Assembly (NCBI GenBank): GCA_947254025.1
Contig: CAMYBS010000003.1
Location: forward strand, 54,446 to 118,445
Length of the DNA stretch: 64,000 nt
Source of the DNA: an uncultured Clostridia bacterium
Lineage (GTDB): Bacteria; Bacillota; Clostridia; Tissierellales; Peptoniphilaceae
Direction of reading: 5' to 3'
Part shown: positions 42,242-50,971 of the stretch, one piece after another
How the letters are laid out: every line of letters begins with the position of its first letter
Numbering within the stretch: the stretch's first letter is position 1
Made by a program: the position numbers and the translations under genes
The notes under the pieces: model-generated
The model's input: the letters and a program-made list of their open reading frames with translations, nothing else
Told to the model about the DNA's origin: nothing
The model's database searches: none

Positions 42242-42417
42242 CACGTCCATTTATGGACGGGGTTCTTCATCGCTCTGCAAAACATTAAGGTTCTCGTCCA
42301 AAAGGACGAGGTTCTTCTTTTTCCTAAGAAATTATAGTTAGTAAGAGGCTATCTTTTAAAATTTTAGCTTTTTTTTGCGAAGCACAAGGTTCATGTCCAT
42401 TTATGGAGCTTATTTAT

Positions 42418-42446
42418 TTGCTTTATTTCTATATATCTATTATAAT
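42418..42446 (+). promoter_or_regulatory. Promoter of the CuAO-N secreted protein gene
   Basis: TTGCTT (42418-42423), 17-bp spacer, TATAAT (42441-42446). Confidence 0.78.
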
Positions 42447-42474
42447 AGAGTCACTATATATAAGGAGGGTATCG

Positions 42475-43425
42475 ATGAAAAAGAAAATTTCATTATTATT
42501 AGCACTTTTGATGCTAGTAACACTAATGCCGGCAGCCACTGCTGAAAGCAAGACTGTCAATGCGGTTAAAAATACGAACACTATCACTTTAGACGGACAG
42601 AATGTTATGGTGGGTTCCTACATTGTTGAGAATTCAAACTATCTAAAGCTTCGTGATGTTGCAGCGATTATGAATGGTAAGAAGTCTCAATTTAGCGTTA
42701 GCTACGACAATGCCAAGAGGCTTATCAGTATTGATCTTGCTAAGGCATATGAAAAGATTGATGGCGACTTAGCTGAGATTACTATGGACAAGGCAAAGGC
42801 TAAGCTCGAGGTAAAGAAGATTCTTGTTAATGGTGAAGAGAAAGAGATAAAAACTGCTCTTATCAACAATAACAACTACTTGAAATTAAGAGACTTAGGT
42901 AAGCTTGCCGGCTTTGGTGTTGGCTATGATGCAAAGGATAAAATTATTATACTAAAGAGTGATGGCGCTGTAGAAGAAAAGGCTGATGAGAAGAAAGAGG
43001 AGACTAAGGCTCCAGTTGACGATACTAAGAAGAATTCTGAACTTACAGATGAGCAAAAGGCTGTTTACGCGCTAATACCTTTAACTGAAACATCCATCAA
43101 GAAGTATGCTAATAAGCCTGCGCAAATCGACAGTGTTTTATCAGCTTTCTACATGTTCATAAATAACGAACAATATGATTTTGCTGCTGATGTTTTAAAG
43201 GGTCTTGACCTTAATGTAAGTGCTGATGAAGCTAAAACATTTATGGCAAGATTAGACAAGCAAGCGGCTGCTTTGGGCGTAAACTTAAAGCGCGGATATA
43301 AAAACATGACTGACCTTAAAAGGAGACCTGTAACTGAGATGATTGCATATGAAGATGCAGTAGTTGCCTTAGTTTTCGCAGCAGAGAAGGGGAATATAAT
43401 AGGTGTTGTAGAAAAATTTAAGTAA
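42475..43425 (+). CDS. Secreted protein with copper-amine-oxidase N-terminal-type repeats
   Basis: 316 residues from an ATG after GGAGGG; an earlier in-frame start precedes the promoter -10. Signal peptide (about 1-23, ATA-ES). Two related beta modules (about 30-165) with SNYLKLRDVAAIMNGKKSQF and NNYLKLRDLGKLAGFGV, the CuAO-N-like fold common in clostridial exported proteins. A Lys/Glu linker follows, then an alpha-helical domain of about 120 residues that I do not recognise. No anchor visible. Shares the CuAO-N type with the 3522 gene. Confidence 0.86.
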   Translation: MKKKISLLLALLMLVTLMPAATAESKTVNAVKNTNTITLDGQNVMVGSYIVENSNYLKLRDVAAIMNGKKSQFSVSYDNAKRLISIDLAKAYEKIDGDLAEITMDKAKAKLEVKKILVNGEEKEIKTALINNNNYLKLRDLGKLAGFGVGYDAKDKIIILKSDGAVEEKADEKKEETKAPVDDTKKNSELTDEQKAVYALIPLTETSIKKYANKPAQIDSVLSAFYMFINNEQYDFAADVLKGLDLNVSADEAKTFMARLDKQAAALGVNLKRGYKNMTDLKRRPVTEMIAYEDAVVALVFAAEKGNIIGVVEKFK

Positions 43426-43465
43426 TTTAGTTATTGTAAGAAGATTATTAAGGATAACAAACAAA

Positions 43466-43503
43466 GAGGGCATATGGTTTAGACCATATGCCCTTATTTT
43501 TTT
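43466..43503 (+). terminator. Terminator of the CuAO-N protein gene
   Basis: GAGGGCATATGGT-4-ACCATATGCCCTT followed by ATTTTTTT. Confidence 0.92.
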
Positions 43504-43554
43504 AAGTGTATTAATTTGCTTTTTATAATAAAATTCATAAAAAATAAATTTATT

Positions 43555-43650
43555 AATCGCTACCCAAATTTTGCGAATAGAAGAAGAACCCCGTCCATAA
43601 ATGGACGTGAACCTTTGCGCTATGATGGATAAGGCGCAATTCTAACGCAA
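43555..43650 (+). repeat. Intergenic repeat island 8 (single AACC-flanked hairpin)
   Basis: One full copy at 43583-43620, continuing TATGATGGATAAGGCGCAATTCTAACGC, a flank also present at about 23078-23100. Confidence 0.85.
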
Positions 43651-43656
43651 AATTCA

Positions 43657-44358
43657 TTATATTGATACTTCTGGGTTGTCCTTATCCAAAATATGCACTG
43701 TAACTTCTGCGTTCAAGTACTTTGTAAGGTTTTCTTTTAAGAACTCAAGTGCTCCTTCAAGTGCGTCGTATCTATCAGGGTCAACTAGCTCCATAATCAT
43801 GAAGGCGTTCTTAGTATCCTCTGTGATCATGGTTCTGATACCATCACGCCAGTTAAAGCATCTGCAGATAGCGCCTTTGTCGTCTTTGTAGCAAAGTTCG
43901 CCTGGATAAGTCTCAGATGGATCCTCTCCTATGGCTTGGAACTCGTCGCCACCTTCTGTGATAGTTAGTCTAAGGTCGCCTACGAACTTATCAGAGTCCT
44001 CAGCACCACATGGAAGTGCAAACCTAAGCGATGCAGCGTTGTATATGTCAACCAAAGTGTTGATAGAGCCCACAAGGTTACCCTTAGAAAGTCTCTTTAG
44101 TAGTGCCTCGATCGAGCATCTTGCGCCCTTCTTAGTCTTAAACTTCTTGTACGCCTCTCTCCAAACAGCTACCTCTTTGTTCTCGCTAAGCTGTCCAGCA
44201 ACAAGGTACTTCTCAGCCTCTTCGTTCGCCTCAACTAGCATCTTTCTAACTTCTCTTGGGCTGTCGTCCGAGTTTTCCATGTTCTTCACAAGTATAACCC
44301 CAAGCTTTGCCTCAGGGAATAATTCAAAAAAGCTTTTGTCCGCTATAAATTTACTCAT
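43657..44358 (-). CDS. B3/B4 tRNA-binding domain protein
   Basis: 233 residues from an ATG after AAGGAGGAAGAG. Stand-alone version of the B3/B4 editing-like domain of the phenylalanyl-tRNA synthetase beta chain (COG3382): IEALLKRLSKGNLVGSINTLVDIYNAASLRFALPCG and the CFNWRDG segment. Suspected to bind or edit misacylated tRNA or free amino acids; substrate unknown. Single-gene unit. Confidence 0.88.
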   Translation of the reverse strand: MSKFIADKSFFELFPEAKLGVILVKNMENSDDSPREVRKMLVEANEEAEKYLVAGQLSENKEVAVWREAYKKFKTKKGARCSIEALLKRLSKGNLVGSINTLVDIYNAASLRFALPCGAEDSDKFVGDLRLTITEGGDEFQAIGEDPSETYPGELCYKDDKGAICRCFNWRDGIRTMITEDTKNAFMIMELVDPDRYDALEGALEFLKENLTKYLNAEVTVHILDKDNPEVSI

Positions 44359-44392
44359 CTCTTCCTCCTTAAATATATTTTTTCTTGTAGTC

Positions 44393-44421
44393 ATTATAAC
44401 ATATAGGTATGTTATTTGCAA
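44393..44421 (-). promoter_or_regulatory. Promoter of the B3/B4 gene
   Basis: Minus strand TTGCAA (44416-44421), 17-bp spacer, TATAAT (44393-44398). A near-palindrome AAAATTAGGGG/CCCCTTAATTTT (44457-44488) lies upstream. Confidence 0.82.
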
Positions 44422-44509
44422 AACTATCTTTATGGTACAGTCACTTCGTACATATTGAAAATTAGGGGGAATTTTCCCCTTAATTTTCAGTGAGCTCCAC
44501 CACACTCAA

Positions 44510-44536
44510 TAAAAAACGCAGCCTAGACTGCGCTTC
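44510..44536 (-). terminator. Terminator of the NERD gene
   Basis: Minus strand GCGCAG-6-CTGCG followed by TTTTTTA. Same family as those at 45910 and 46634. Confidence 0.85.
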
Positions 44537-44548
44537 TTATGATTAATA

Positions 44549-45850
44549 TTAATATAAATACTTTACAAGGTACCTTTGGCTAGCTATGCTAGGACTGTTA
44601 AATGCACGCATTGCCTCATCGTATGAGCGGTAGCTTGCTTCGATTCTAGTGATGCGCATTGTGCTTACATACTTGAACCAGTTGTCTTTCGGGTCAAAGT
44701 AGAATTGGTAGCCGTTTTGCTCCTTGATTAAGCAGATGCCGCCTTCGCGTCTTACGATGTCGAACTCGCAGTATGCGATGTGGTAGACTGAAGGGTACTT
44801 GTACTCGCCTCTGTCTATGGCTGCCTGCCTATTTGACATCATGGCGTCGATCTCACTTGGACTGTGAGATGAAAGTTTTTTGATCTCTTTAGCTATATAA
44901 TCAATGTCGTTTTTATACAAGTTTATAACGTTCTTACGTTTGAAGTCTTTGTAAATGTCGGCGTAACCATGTGTAGTGCCGTAAAGGTACAAAAGGTTAA
45001 GCCCGTTAAAGCTGTTGATATCTAAGCTAACTTTATTGTCTAAGAACAATACTGAGTTGATAGTTGAGTGCGACAATGCCACGCCGGGCTTGTAGCCGCT
45101 AGCTTTCATGCTATCTTCAAGGTAGGCAAGTAGGTAGTTTACGTGAGTGTTGTTTTGCAAGATAGGGTTTCTGAACTCATAAGTTTCCTTGCCCAAAGTT
45201 TGCTGCCAAAGTTCCCAAGTCTCACCACCTTCTATCTCGCCACCAAGAGCCTTAACCTCGATGACATTGATACCCATGCTGCTTACAGAGACAACGTCAG
45301 CTTCAGAGAAGTTGCCGCCGTGCTGAGGTATGATGACACTGTTAAATATCTGTCCTTCGATATTATTCGCTTTAAAAGCTTCCTCTTCAACACAAGTTGC
45401 AAGGTACTCGCCGCACAGGCCCTTGTCTTTAACGACTTCTTTAGGCCTTATGCCAGTATTTTTGAAAAATGCAGACTCCTTGTATCTAAGAGACCTCTTT
45501 AATCTCTTCGGATTAAGTAGTACAAAAAATCCAAATGCCATTGCAGCTAGTCTGACTATAATTACACCTAAAATGGCTACAATTCTGCCTTTTGCAATAT
45601 AAGCTGGTATAGCAGGTAACCAGCTCAAAATTTTGAAAAAATTCACACCTATAGTGTCAACTACTAAAGAGTAAGCGACAAATAGAACGAAAGCTGTTCC
45701 ATAGTCTCCATTAGCCATACTTGTAAATAGTTGACCTAGCCTCTTTAAAGTGATAGAGCCCTTTCCCGCGTAGCTTATGTTCCAGTAGTAGTGTCTACAG
45801 CTCAGACGCAATAGAGCGATGTAGTCCATGAGAGAAAATTTTTTATCCAT
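44549..45850 (-). CDS. Membrane protein with NERD (nuclease-related) domain
   Basis: 433 residues from an ATG after AAAGGAGG; the longer frame upstream has no ribosome site. Two hydrophobic segments (about 55-80 and 90-115), then a NERD domain (about 140-270) with GEYLATCVEEE, the active-site-like IPQHGGNFSEADVVSVSSMGINVIEVKALGG (D, E, K set) and WELWQQ. The C-terminal 150 residues are unassigned. NERD proteins are related to Holliday-junction nucleases; role unknown. First of three same-strand genes each with its own related terminator. Confidence 0.85.
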   Translation of the reverse strand: MDKKFSLMDYIALLRLSCRHYYWNISYAGKGSITLKRLGQLFTSMANGDYGTAFVLFVAYSLVVDTIGVNFFKILSWLPAIPAYIAKGRIVAILGVIIVRLAAMAFGFFVLLNPKRLKRSLRYKESAFFKNTGIRPKEVVKDKGLCGEYLATCVEEEAFKANNIEGQIFNSVIIPQHGGNFSEADVVSVSSMGINVIEVKALGGEIEGGETWELWQQTLGKETYEFRNPILQNNTHVNYLLAYLEDSMKASGYKPGVALSHSTINSVLFLDNKVSLDINSFNGLNLLYLYGTTHGYADIYKDFKRKNVINLYKNDIDYIAKEIKKLSSHSPSEIDAMMSNRQAAIDRGEYKYPSVYHIAYCEFDIVRREGGICLIKEQNGYQFYFDPKDNWFKYVSTMRITRIEASYRSYDEAMRAFNSPSIASQRYLVKYLY

Positions 45851-45909
45851 GAGTATCCTCCTTTGAATATTATTACATTTATTATAACATATATATAGAC
45901 ATTTTCCCA

Positions 45910-45939
45910 TAAAAAAAGCGCAGCCTAAGCTGCGCTTCA
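45910..45939 (-). terminator. Terminator of the 45958 gene
   Basis: Minus strand GAAGCGCAGC-4-GCTGCGC followed by TTTTTTT. Confidence 0.88.
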
Positions 45940-45957
45940 TATAAAGCTATTAATCTA

Positions 45958-46560
45958 TTAAAATCCATAATAATCTCTCAGTGTTGGGTTCTTTTGTGCC
46001 ACATAGGTAAAAGCTCTTATAATTTTTAGGTTCGTTTGTGCAAGTACCTGATATGAACGAGTGAACATCCTCTTTCCGATGGCTAGAGAAACCCAGAAAC
46101 TGTTGCCCATAGTGTCAGCGAGGCTTTGTGGATTAGTGTTTATCACATAAACATCGAAGAATGACTTATTATATCCCTTCTTATAAGCTTTGTCCAGTGC
46201 CACAATTAGCTTAGGGAAAACTTTGTCTGCGAGCTCTATGGCTGCGTCGCCTCTTAGTGTTTTTAGCTTGTTAAAGTTGTTCCAGTCTGTAATTTGGCGA
46301 ATGCCGTGCCTACCATCTACAAATAATCTTCCGAAAAATACATAGCCTGCACCTATGCCAAACGGTAAAAATGGTATTACCCAGTTATTCTTAAAAATAA
46401 ATGACAGCAAGAGATATAAAAGTGGTGAGACTAGAAGCACAGCGTAGAATAAGATATTCGTCTTTCTTAAGTCTAAATACTTTCTATAATCCCCTCTAGT
46501 GCCTCTAAATATGTCCGCCTTTAAAGTCTCAGCTAGCGTGTTTTGATTTTGATTTTGCAT
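45958..46560 (-). CDS. Membrane protein of unknown function
   Basis: 200 residues from an ATG 8 nt after AGGAGG. The N-terminus is Asn/Gln-rich (MQNQNQNT), followed by two close membrane helices (about 35-75) and a cytosolic domain with DAAIELADKVFPKLIVALDKAYKKGYNKSFFDVYVINTNPQSLADTMG. No family recognised. Similar in layout (two helices then a soluble domain) to the NERD protein next to it. Confidence 0.78.
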   Translation of the reverse strand: MQNQNQNTLAETLKADIFRGTRGDYRKYLDLRKTNILFYAVLLVSPLLYLLLSFIFKNNWVIPFLPFGIGAGYVFFGRLFVDGRHGIRQITDWNNFNKLKTLRGDAAIELADKVFPKLIVALDKAYKKGYNKSFFDVYVINTNPQSLADTMGNSFWVSLAIGKRMFTRSYQVLAQTNLKIIRAFTYVAQKNPTLRDYYGF

Positions 46561-46633
46561 TAAACATTCCTCCTAAAATATCATATTTATATTATATCAT
46601 ATAGTTCATCTTTATGCTATTGTCTGCAATCAA

Positions 46634-46662
46634 CAAAAAAAGCGCACCATATGATGCGCTTC
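46634..46662 (-). terminator. Terminator of the 46680 gene
   Basis: Minus strand GAAGCGCATC-3-TGGTGCGC followed by TTTTTTT. Confidence 0.85.
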
Positions 46663-46679
46663 ATACATGTAAAGTTCTA

Positions 46680-47810
46680 TTAATTATCTAAGCTATTATA
46701 AAAGTCATCCACGCTTCTTGCTTCGTCATTTTGGTAGCGTTTTGGCCTGTCTGTGTAGTCATATCCGTCGTCATCGTAGATGTCGTAGTAGTCGTAGTCT
46801 CTTACGACGCGGCCTGTTCTAAACTCGTATTGGCTTGTGTAGTCGCAAAGTGCCATTTGTGAGTAGACTGTTGAGTAAAGCGATGCGCATATCCAAGGCA
46901 CTGCTGCTAGTGCAAAGATCCAAGGTGACCTTAGTCCTGTTGCGATCAAGGCTATAATCAATGTTGCAAAGCCTCCTACTACGAAAGTGCCTATATATAT
47001 TATTAGCATTTTGCCTATCCAGTTGAATAAGAATCTGTTGACTATGCCAAAGGCTGCGCTGATGCATGTACCTATGCCGATATACCTGTTTGTTGTAACA
47101 AGGTAGTAGGCTAAGCTTGATACTAGGCCGATGTAGAAGTTTACTAGTGCTAAAACTAGTGTCATCAGTATAACTATCGCTTCATAAGAGCCTACTATAG
47201 CGCCGATTATACCAAAGATTATGGCTGTCGCGCCTGAGATTAGTCCAAAGATTATCATAATGGCGATGCCTTTGATAAACTTTATGAATACGGACTCTGT
47301 TACGTCTTTTACGCCTCTATCCATCTTGAATATCCACTTGTTGACATGTGTAACGAAGGCGATGGCGATTAGCTGAATTGCTATGCCCATAATTAAGAAG
47401 CTTAGTATCATAAGAGATGCTGATCTTGTGATGCTCATGAAAGAGTTTAGATCTTTATCGTTTAAGCCACCTTTGTTTTTAAAATTGTTTATGCTCTTCA
47501 TAACATCTTCGAAGTCGTCTGCATTGTCTAGCTCGTTTGTGAACTCGTTTAGTCCATCGATATTTGTTTCGATTTGATTGTTATTTTTCATTTGGATATT
47601 TAATGTATCTGATGAAATCTGCATTATAGATCCAATGTTTAAGGCTAGGAAGCCTCCTATAAGCACGATGTAAACTAGTGCAAAGCAAAGTATTGCCTTG
47701 ATGTTGCCTTTGATGTAGGCATTTGTTGCTTGAAAAATCTCTGTTATGCCGCTTGCTCTGCCGCCCTTTGTCTTCGGATTAAATTCGTCGTATACAAAAT
47801 TTTCGTTCAT
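46680..47810 (-). CDS. Multi-pass membrane protein with Tyr/Asp-rich tail
   Basis: 376 residues with about six membrane segments (about 38-60, 130-160, 185-215, 215-245, 265-295, 295-320). An extracellular Asn/Asp-rich loop follows the first helix. The cytosolic tail is YDYYDIYDDDGYDYTDRPKR. It resembles uncharacterised DUF975-like or glycerophosphodiesterase-type membrane domains in shape only. Starts 11 nt after the aminopeptidase gene, so the two may be co-transcribed. Confidence 0.75.
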   Translation of the reverse strand: MNENFVYDEFNPKTKGGRASGITEIFQATNAYIKGNIKAILCFALVYIVLIGGFLALNIGSIMQISSDTLNIQMKNNNQIETNIDGLNEFTNELDNADDFEDVMKSINNFKNKGGLNDKDLNSFMSITRSASLMILSFLIMGIAIQLIAIAFVTHVNKWIFKMDRGVKDVTESVFIKFIKGIAIMIIFGLISGATAIIFGIIGAIVGSYEAIVILMTLVLALVNFYIGLVSSLAYYLVTTNRYIGIGTCISAAFGIVNRFLFNWIGKMLIIYIGTFVVGGFATLIIALIATGLRSPWIFALAAVPWICASLYSTVYSQMALCDYTSQYEFRTGRVVRDYDYYDIYDDDGYDYTDRPKRYQNDEARSVDDFYNSLDN

Positions 47811-47821
47811 AATACCCCTCC

Positions 47822-49051
47822 TTAGAAGGCCCAGTTGCCTTCCTCAAATATTTTGTATTCCTTACCATCTTTATACCCAATTATCTCTGTTGTTTCATCA
47901 CCAATCATAAAATCGACATGAATTTTGCTATCATTTATACCATTTTTTAATAATTCTTCTTCGCTCATGGCAGCGCCGCCTTGGACGCATGTTGGGTAAG
48001 CAGCTCCAAAGGCAAGGTGGCAAGATGCGTTCTCGTCAAATAATGTTGAGTAGAATAATCTCTTGCTATTACTAATAGGTGAGTCGTTTTGTACAAGAGC
48101 AACTTCGCCAAGCATGCATGCGTTTTCATCTGTCGCGATTAGGTCTTCAAGTAGTTTTTGATTCTTCTCTGCTTTAACTTCCACACATTTACCACGCTCA
48201 AATCTTAGTGAGAAGTTCTCTACAAGTTTTCCTGATAATGATAATGGCTTTGTCGCGTAGACTATACCATTAACTCCATCTCTCTTAGGCGCGGAGAAGA
48301 TTTCTTCTGTCGGGATGTTGGCTGTGAAGCGAACCCCTGTCTCGCTCATGGATGAGCCGCCTATCCATAGGTGATTCTTTGGCATCTCTATAGTCAAATC
48401 TGTACCTAATTTTGATCTGTAGTGAAGTTTTTCAAATTGCATCTCGTTTAAGTACTTAGCTTTTTCTTGTATAGTGTTTTCAAATTCGTCCCAAGCCTTG
48501 TCTGGGTCAGCTCCGTCCACTCTAACTATCTTAAATATTAGCTCCCATAGCTCTTCTATGCGCTTGTCTTCGGGTGCATCTGGAAGCACCTTATCTGCCC
48601 AAGCCTTTGATGGTATGCAGATTATGCACCAAGGGTTTATGTCGTTCATAGTGTACTTTTGGAACGGCTTCATAAGATTTGCGTTCACGCTGCGCATTAG
48701 TTTTATTCTTTCAGGGTCAACGTCCTTCATTAGTGATGGATTAGGAGCCGCAACTGATAAGAAGCCCGCCTTTCTCTCTGCGTAGTCAAGCATCATATCA
48801 AGCTTCCACTCGGGTGCGTGCTTGATTGCCTCTTCACTCATCATCATCGCACTTAGCTTCTCGCACTCGTCGTCTTTTATCCTTACAATTACTTCACTTG
48901 CTCCTCTTTCGTAGGCAAGTTCAGTCAAAAGTCTAACGAAGTCCACAGCCTCAGTCGATGTATTGATTACAAGCGGCATACCCTTTTGTACGTTTATGCC
49001 TCTTTCGATAACAACCTTCGCATAATTTTTTAACTTATCTTCAAAATTCAT
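47822..49051 (-). CDS. M29-family aminopeptidase (AmpS/PepS type)
   Basis: 409 residues. The M29 catalytic half (about 230-409) has LSGKLVENFSLRFERGKCVE, GEVALVQNDSPISNSKRLFYSTLFDENASCHLAFGAAYPTCV and KIHVDFMIG, carrying the Glu, His and Asp ligands of the two-metal site. It removes N-terminal residues from peptides in the cytoplasm, consistent with an amino-acid-fermenting life. Promoter TTACAT-17-TATAAT on the minus strand near 49090-49120. Confidence 0.94.
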   Translation of the reverse strand: MNFEDKLKNYAKVVIERGINVQKGMPLVINTSTEAVDFVRLLTELAYERGASEVIVRIKDDECEKLSAMMMSEEAIKHAPEWKLDMMLDYAERKAGFLSVAAPNPSLMKDVDPERIKLMRSVNANLMKPFQKYTMNDINPWCIICIPSKAWADKVLPDAPEDKRIEELWELIFKIVRVDGADPDKAWDEFENTIQEKAKYLNEMQFEKLHYRSKLGTDLTIEMPKNHLWIGGSSMSETGVRFTANIPTEEIFSAPKRDGVNGIVYATKPLSLSGKLVENFSLRFERGKCVEVKAEKNQKLLEDLIATDENACMLGEVALVQNDSPISNSKRLFYSTLFDENASCHLAFGAAYPTCVQGGAAMSEEELLKNGINDSKIHVDFMIGDETTEIIGYKDGKEYKIFEEGNWAF

Positions 49052-49129
49052 TTTGTCCTCCTTTGTGTCCCTACTTATGATATAATATATATTATAGCAT
49101 ATTTATTAAGAATATGTAATGGAGGCCGT

Positions 49130-49837
49130 ATGAAAAAGTTTAGAGATTTAATAATTTTAGATGATATAGCTCTGGTGCTTGCATGTGATAGCGCTTCTGG
49201 CATAGGTGAGAAGCCTTGTGACGAGGTCTTTGCAGATGTAGAGATGGTTTCCTACTACGCAGCCTTCGTGCCCATAGTCGAACTTTTATGCGCAAGAAGC
49301 ACGCCAATGGTCTTGGTGGACACTCTATGTAACGAGATGGAGCCTTATGGCGAGAAGATGATAAGGGGCATAAAGCTTGCTATGAAGGAGGCTGGGATGG
49401 ACGAGATGAGTGGCTTTACTGGCTCAAGCGAGGAGAACTTTGTAACTAAGATGACAGGCTTAGGAGTCACAGTCTTGGGACGCGGCCTTGATATACGCAA
49501 GGCACAAAAGGGAGATGCACTCTACGCTATCGGTCAGGCGCTAGTGGGCGAGGAGCTTATTAAGCATAGAGACAAGGCCATGAGCATGAGTGATTATTTA
49601 TATTTAAAGGAGCAGACTTACATTCATGACATAGTTCCTGTTGGCTCAAAGGGTGCTATGCATGAGCTAAAAGAGATTGAGGCGCATGCAGGATTAAATG
49701 CGCGCATCGTGAGTGAGGGCTTCGACTATCATAGATCAGCTGGTCCATCATCCATGTGCCTAGTCACTATGAAGCCTGATGACATTAAGAAATTAAATAT
49801 AAAAAAGGATGTGAAGCTGTTAGCTTTTATGGAGTAA
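49130..49837 (+). CDS. PurM/AIR-synthase-like ATP-binding protein (tentative)
   Basis: 235 residues after ATGGAGG. The opening DDIALVLACDSASGIGEKPCDEV resembles the metal-ATP strand of the AIR-synthase/ThiL/SelD-like fold, and a later glycine-rich PVGSKGAMHELKEIE fits its second half. Half the size of a complete PurM-type enzyme. The match is weak; function unknown. Divergent from the aminopeptidase gene. Confidence 0.6.
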   Translation: MKKFRDLIILDDIALVLACDSASGIGEKPCDEVFADVEMVSYYAAFVPIVELLCARSTPMVLVDTLCNEMEPYGEKMIRGIKLAMKEAGMDEMSGFTGSSEENFVTKMTGLGVTVLGRGLDIRKAQKGDALYAIGQALVGEELIKHRDKAMSMSDYLYLKEQTYIHDIVPVGSKGAMHELKEIEAHAGLNARIVSEGFDYHRSAGPSSMCLVTMKPDDIKKLNIKKDVKLLAFME

Positions 49838-49877
49838 ATGGGTATTAATATATTTAGAGTATTAGGAGGCGAGTCAA

Positions 49878-50966
49878 GTGAAAAAGTTTAATATCTTAAC
49901 AGTTCTTGTATGCGCATTGCTGCTCATAACAAGCACATCACATGCACAGAGCGAGAACAAGATGACTTACAAGATGAATCTTATGGAGGACGCGATGTAT
50001 GTAGACGTCAAAATCGAGACTGAGCACACGGGCTTTAAGTTCGCTATCGACGTGCCAAAGGGCGCAGAGGTCTATGATGTAGAAGGCAAGAGTCTTAGAG
50101 ATAGTTTTCTATCCGGAACTAAGTACATCTTCGACTTCAAAGGCGGCGACAAAGAAGTTTCGTACAAGATCAAGGGTCTTCCTAAAGCCTTTAAAAGGGC
50201 AGATGGTTTTGTCTTTGGTTTGTATAGAGCATTTAATACACACATTCACTCCATTGACATATATTTTGACAGCGTTTACTATGATGAGCCGGACCTAAGG
50301 TTATACGATTCACTTTCAAGCTTTAGCACTAAGTTTGAGTCTGAATATGGACCTATGGGTTTAGATAAAATCACTGCACCTATTGATTTGGCTTTGAGCG
50401 TTAAGTATCCAAAGAATGAGTTTGTGAACGCGCCATATGAGGATATGGACTACGAGGACTACCGTAACGACGAGCTTACTAGGATGCAAATCAGACGCAT
50501 AGACAAGCCGAGTGTTTCAGAGCTTGTGCTTAAGGGCTTAGTTGCCGTAGCGTTACTTGCATTTTTACTTGTTGGCTTTTTGATGACTAAGAATCAAAGG
50601 TTCAGAAATAAATTTAGGATTAAGAAAAAATATGAAGAAGAGGAAAGAAGCGGCAAAACCTTCGACATTAAGGACATAGATGAGTACATTTATCTAGTTT
50701 ATCAATTTTATGACATAAAAGAGGACAGACTCGCAAGCTACTTGGGAGTAGATGAGACTGATAAACTTGTCGAGGAGAAGCTTAGTAATTCGTATGAAGT
50801 GCTACTCAAGAAGGGATATATAGAGAAGGAAAACTCCGACTACAGCGTGGCTCTTACTAAGAAGGGCAGACTAAAATTAGAAGAGATACTTATCAAGAAG
50901 GAATACCTTCTTAACAAGGAAAGTACAAACTCCGATGAAGAGAAATTTTTAAGATTGTTCAGGTGA
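49878..50966 (+). CDS. Exported membrane protein with C-terminal winged-helix-like domain
   Basis: 362 residues from a GTG after AGGAGG. Signal peptide (about 1-23), an extracellular beta domain, one membrane helix (about 218-238, VAVALLAFLLVGFLM) and a cytosolic domain (about 255-362) with LLKKGYIEKENSDYSVALTKKGRLKLEEIL, a winged-helix-like arrangement. Layout recalls DUF2207 proteins. Could be a one-component membrane regulator. Its stop overlaps the NUDIX gene region. Confidence 0.72.
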   Translation: MKKFNILTVLVCALLLITSTSHAQSENKMTYKMNLMEDAMYVDVKIETEHTGFKFAIDVPKGAEVYDVEGKSLRDSFLSGTKYIFDFKGGDKEVSYKIKGLPKAFKRADGFVFGLYRAFNTHIHSIDIYFDSVYYDEPDLRLYDSLSSFSTKFESEYGPMGLDKITAPIDLALSVKYPKNEFVNAPYEDMDYEDYRNDELTRMQIRRIDKPSVSELVLKGLVAVALLAFLLVGFLMTKNQRFRNKFRIKKKYEEEERSGKTFDIKDIDEYIYLVYQFYDIKEDRLASYLGVDETDKLVEEKLSNSYEVLLKKGYIEKENSDYSVALTKKGRLKLEEILIKKEYLLNKESTNSDEEKFLRLFR

Positions 50967-50971
50967 TAGAT

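Larger units (their letters stand above)
41704..42410. repeat. Intergenic repeat island 7
   Basis: No gene. Contains a 122-bp direct repeat (41833-41954 and 42120-42241), the TTAAGTCCATGCACC block (41955-42072, shared with 22553-22670), a minus-oriented TACTCGAGCATTG module (42077-42152), two minus-oriented AACC-flanked hairpins (42231-42268, 42287-42317), and a half copy (42377-42406) that runs directly into the promoter of the next gene. Confidence 0.82.

Noticed and set aside
879..43650. Insertion sequences or MITEs with a visible transposase
   Set aside because: No transposase ORF, no consistent terminal inverted repeats and no target-site duplications are seen around the repeat islands.
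44457..44488. AAAATTAGGGG/CCCCTTAATTTT palindrome as a terminator
   Set aside because: It lies upstream of a promoter, after another gene's real terminator, and has no T run; it is more likely an operator or neutral palindrome.
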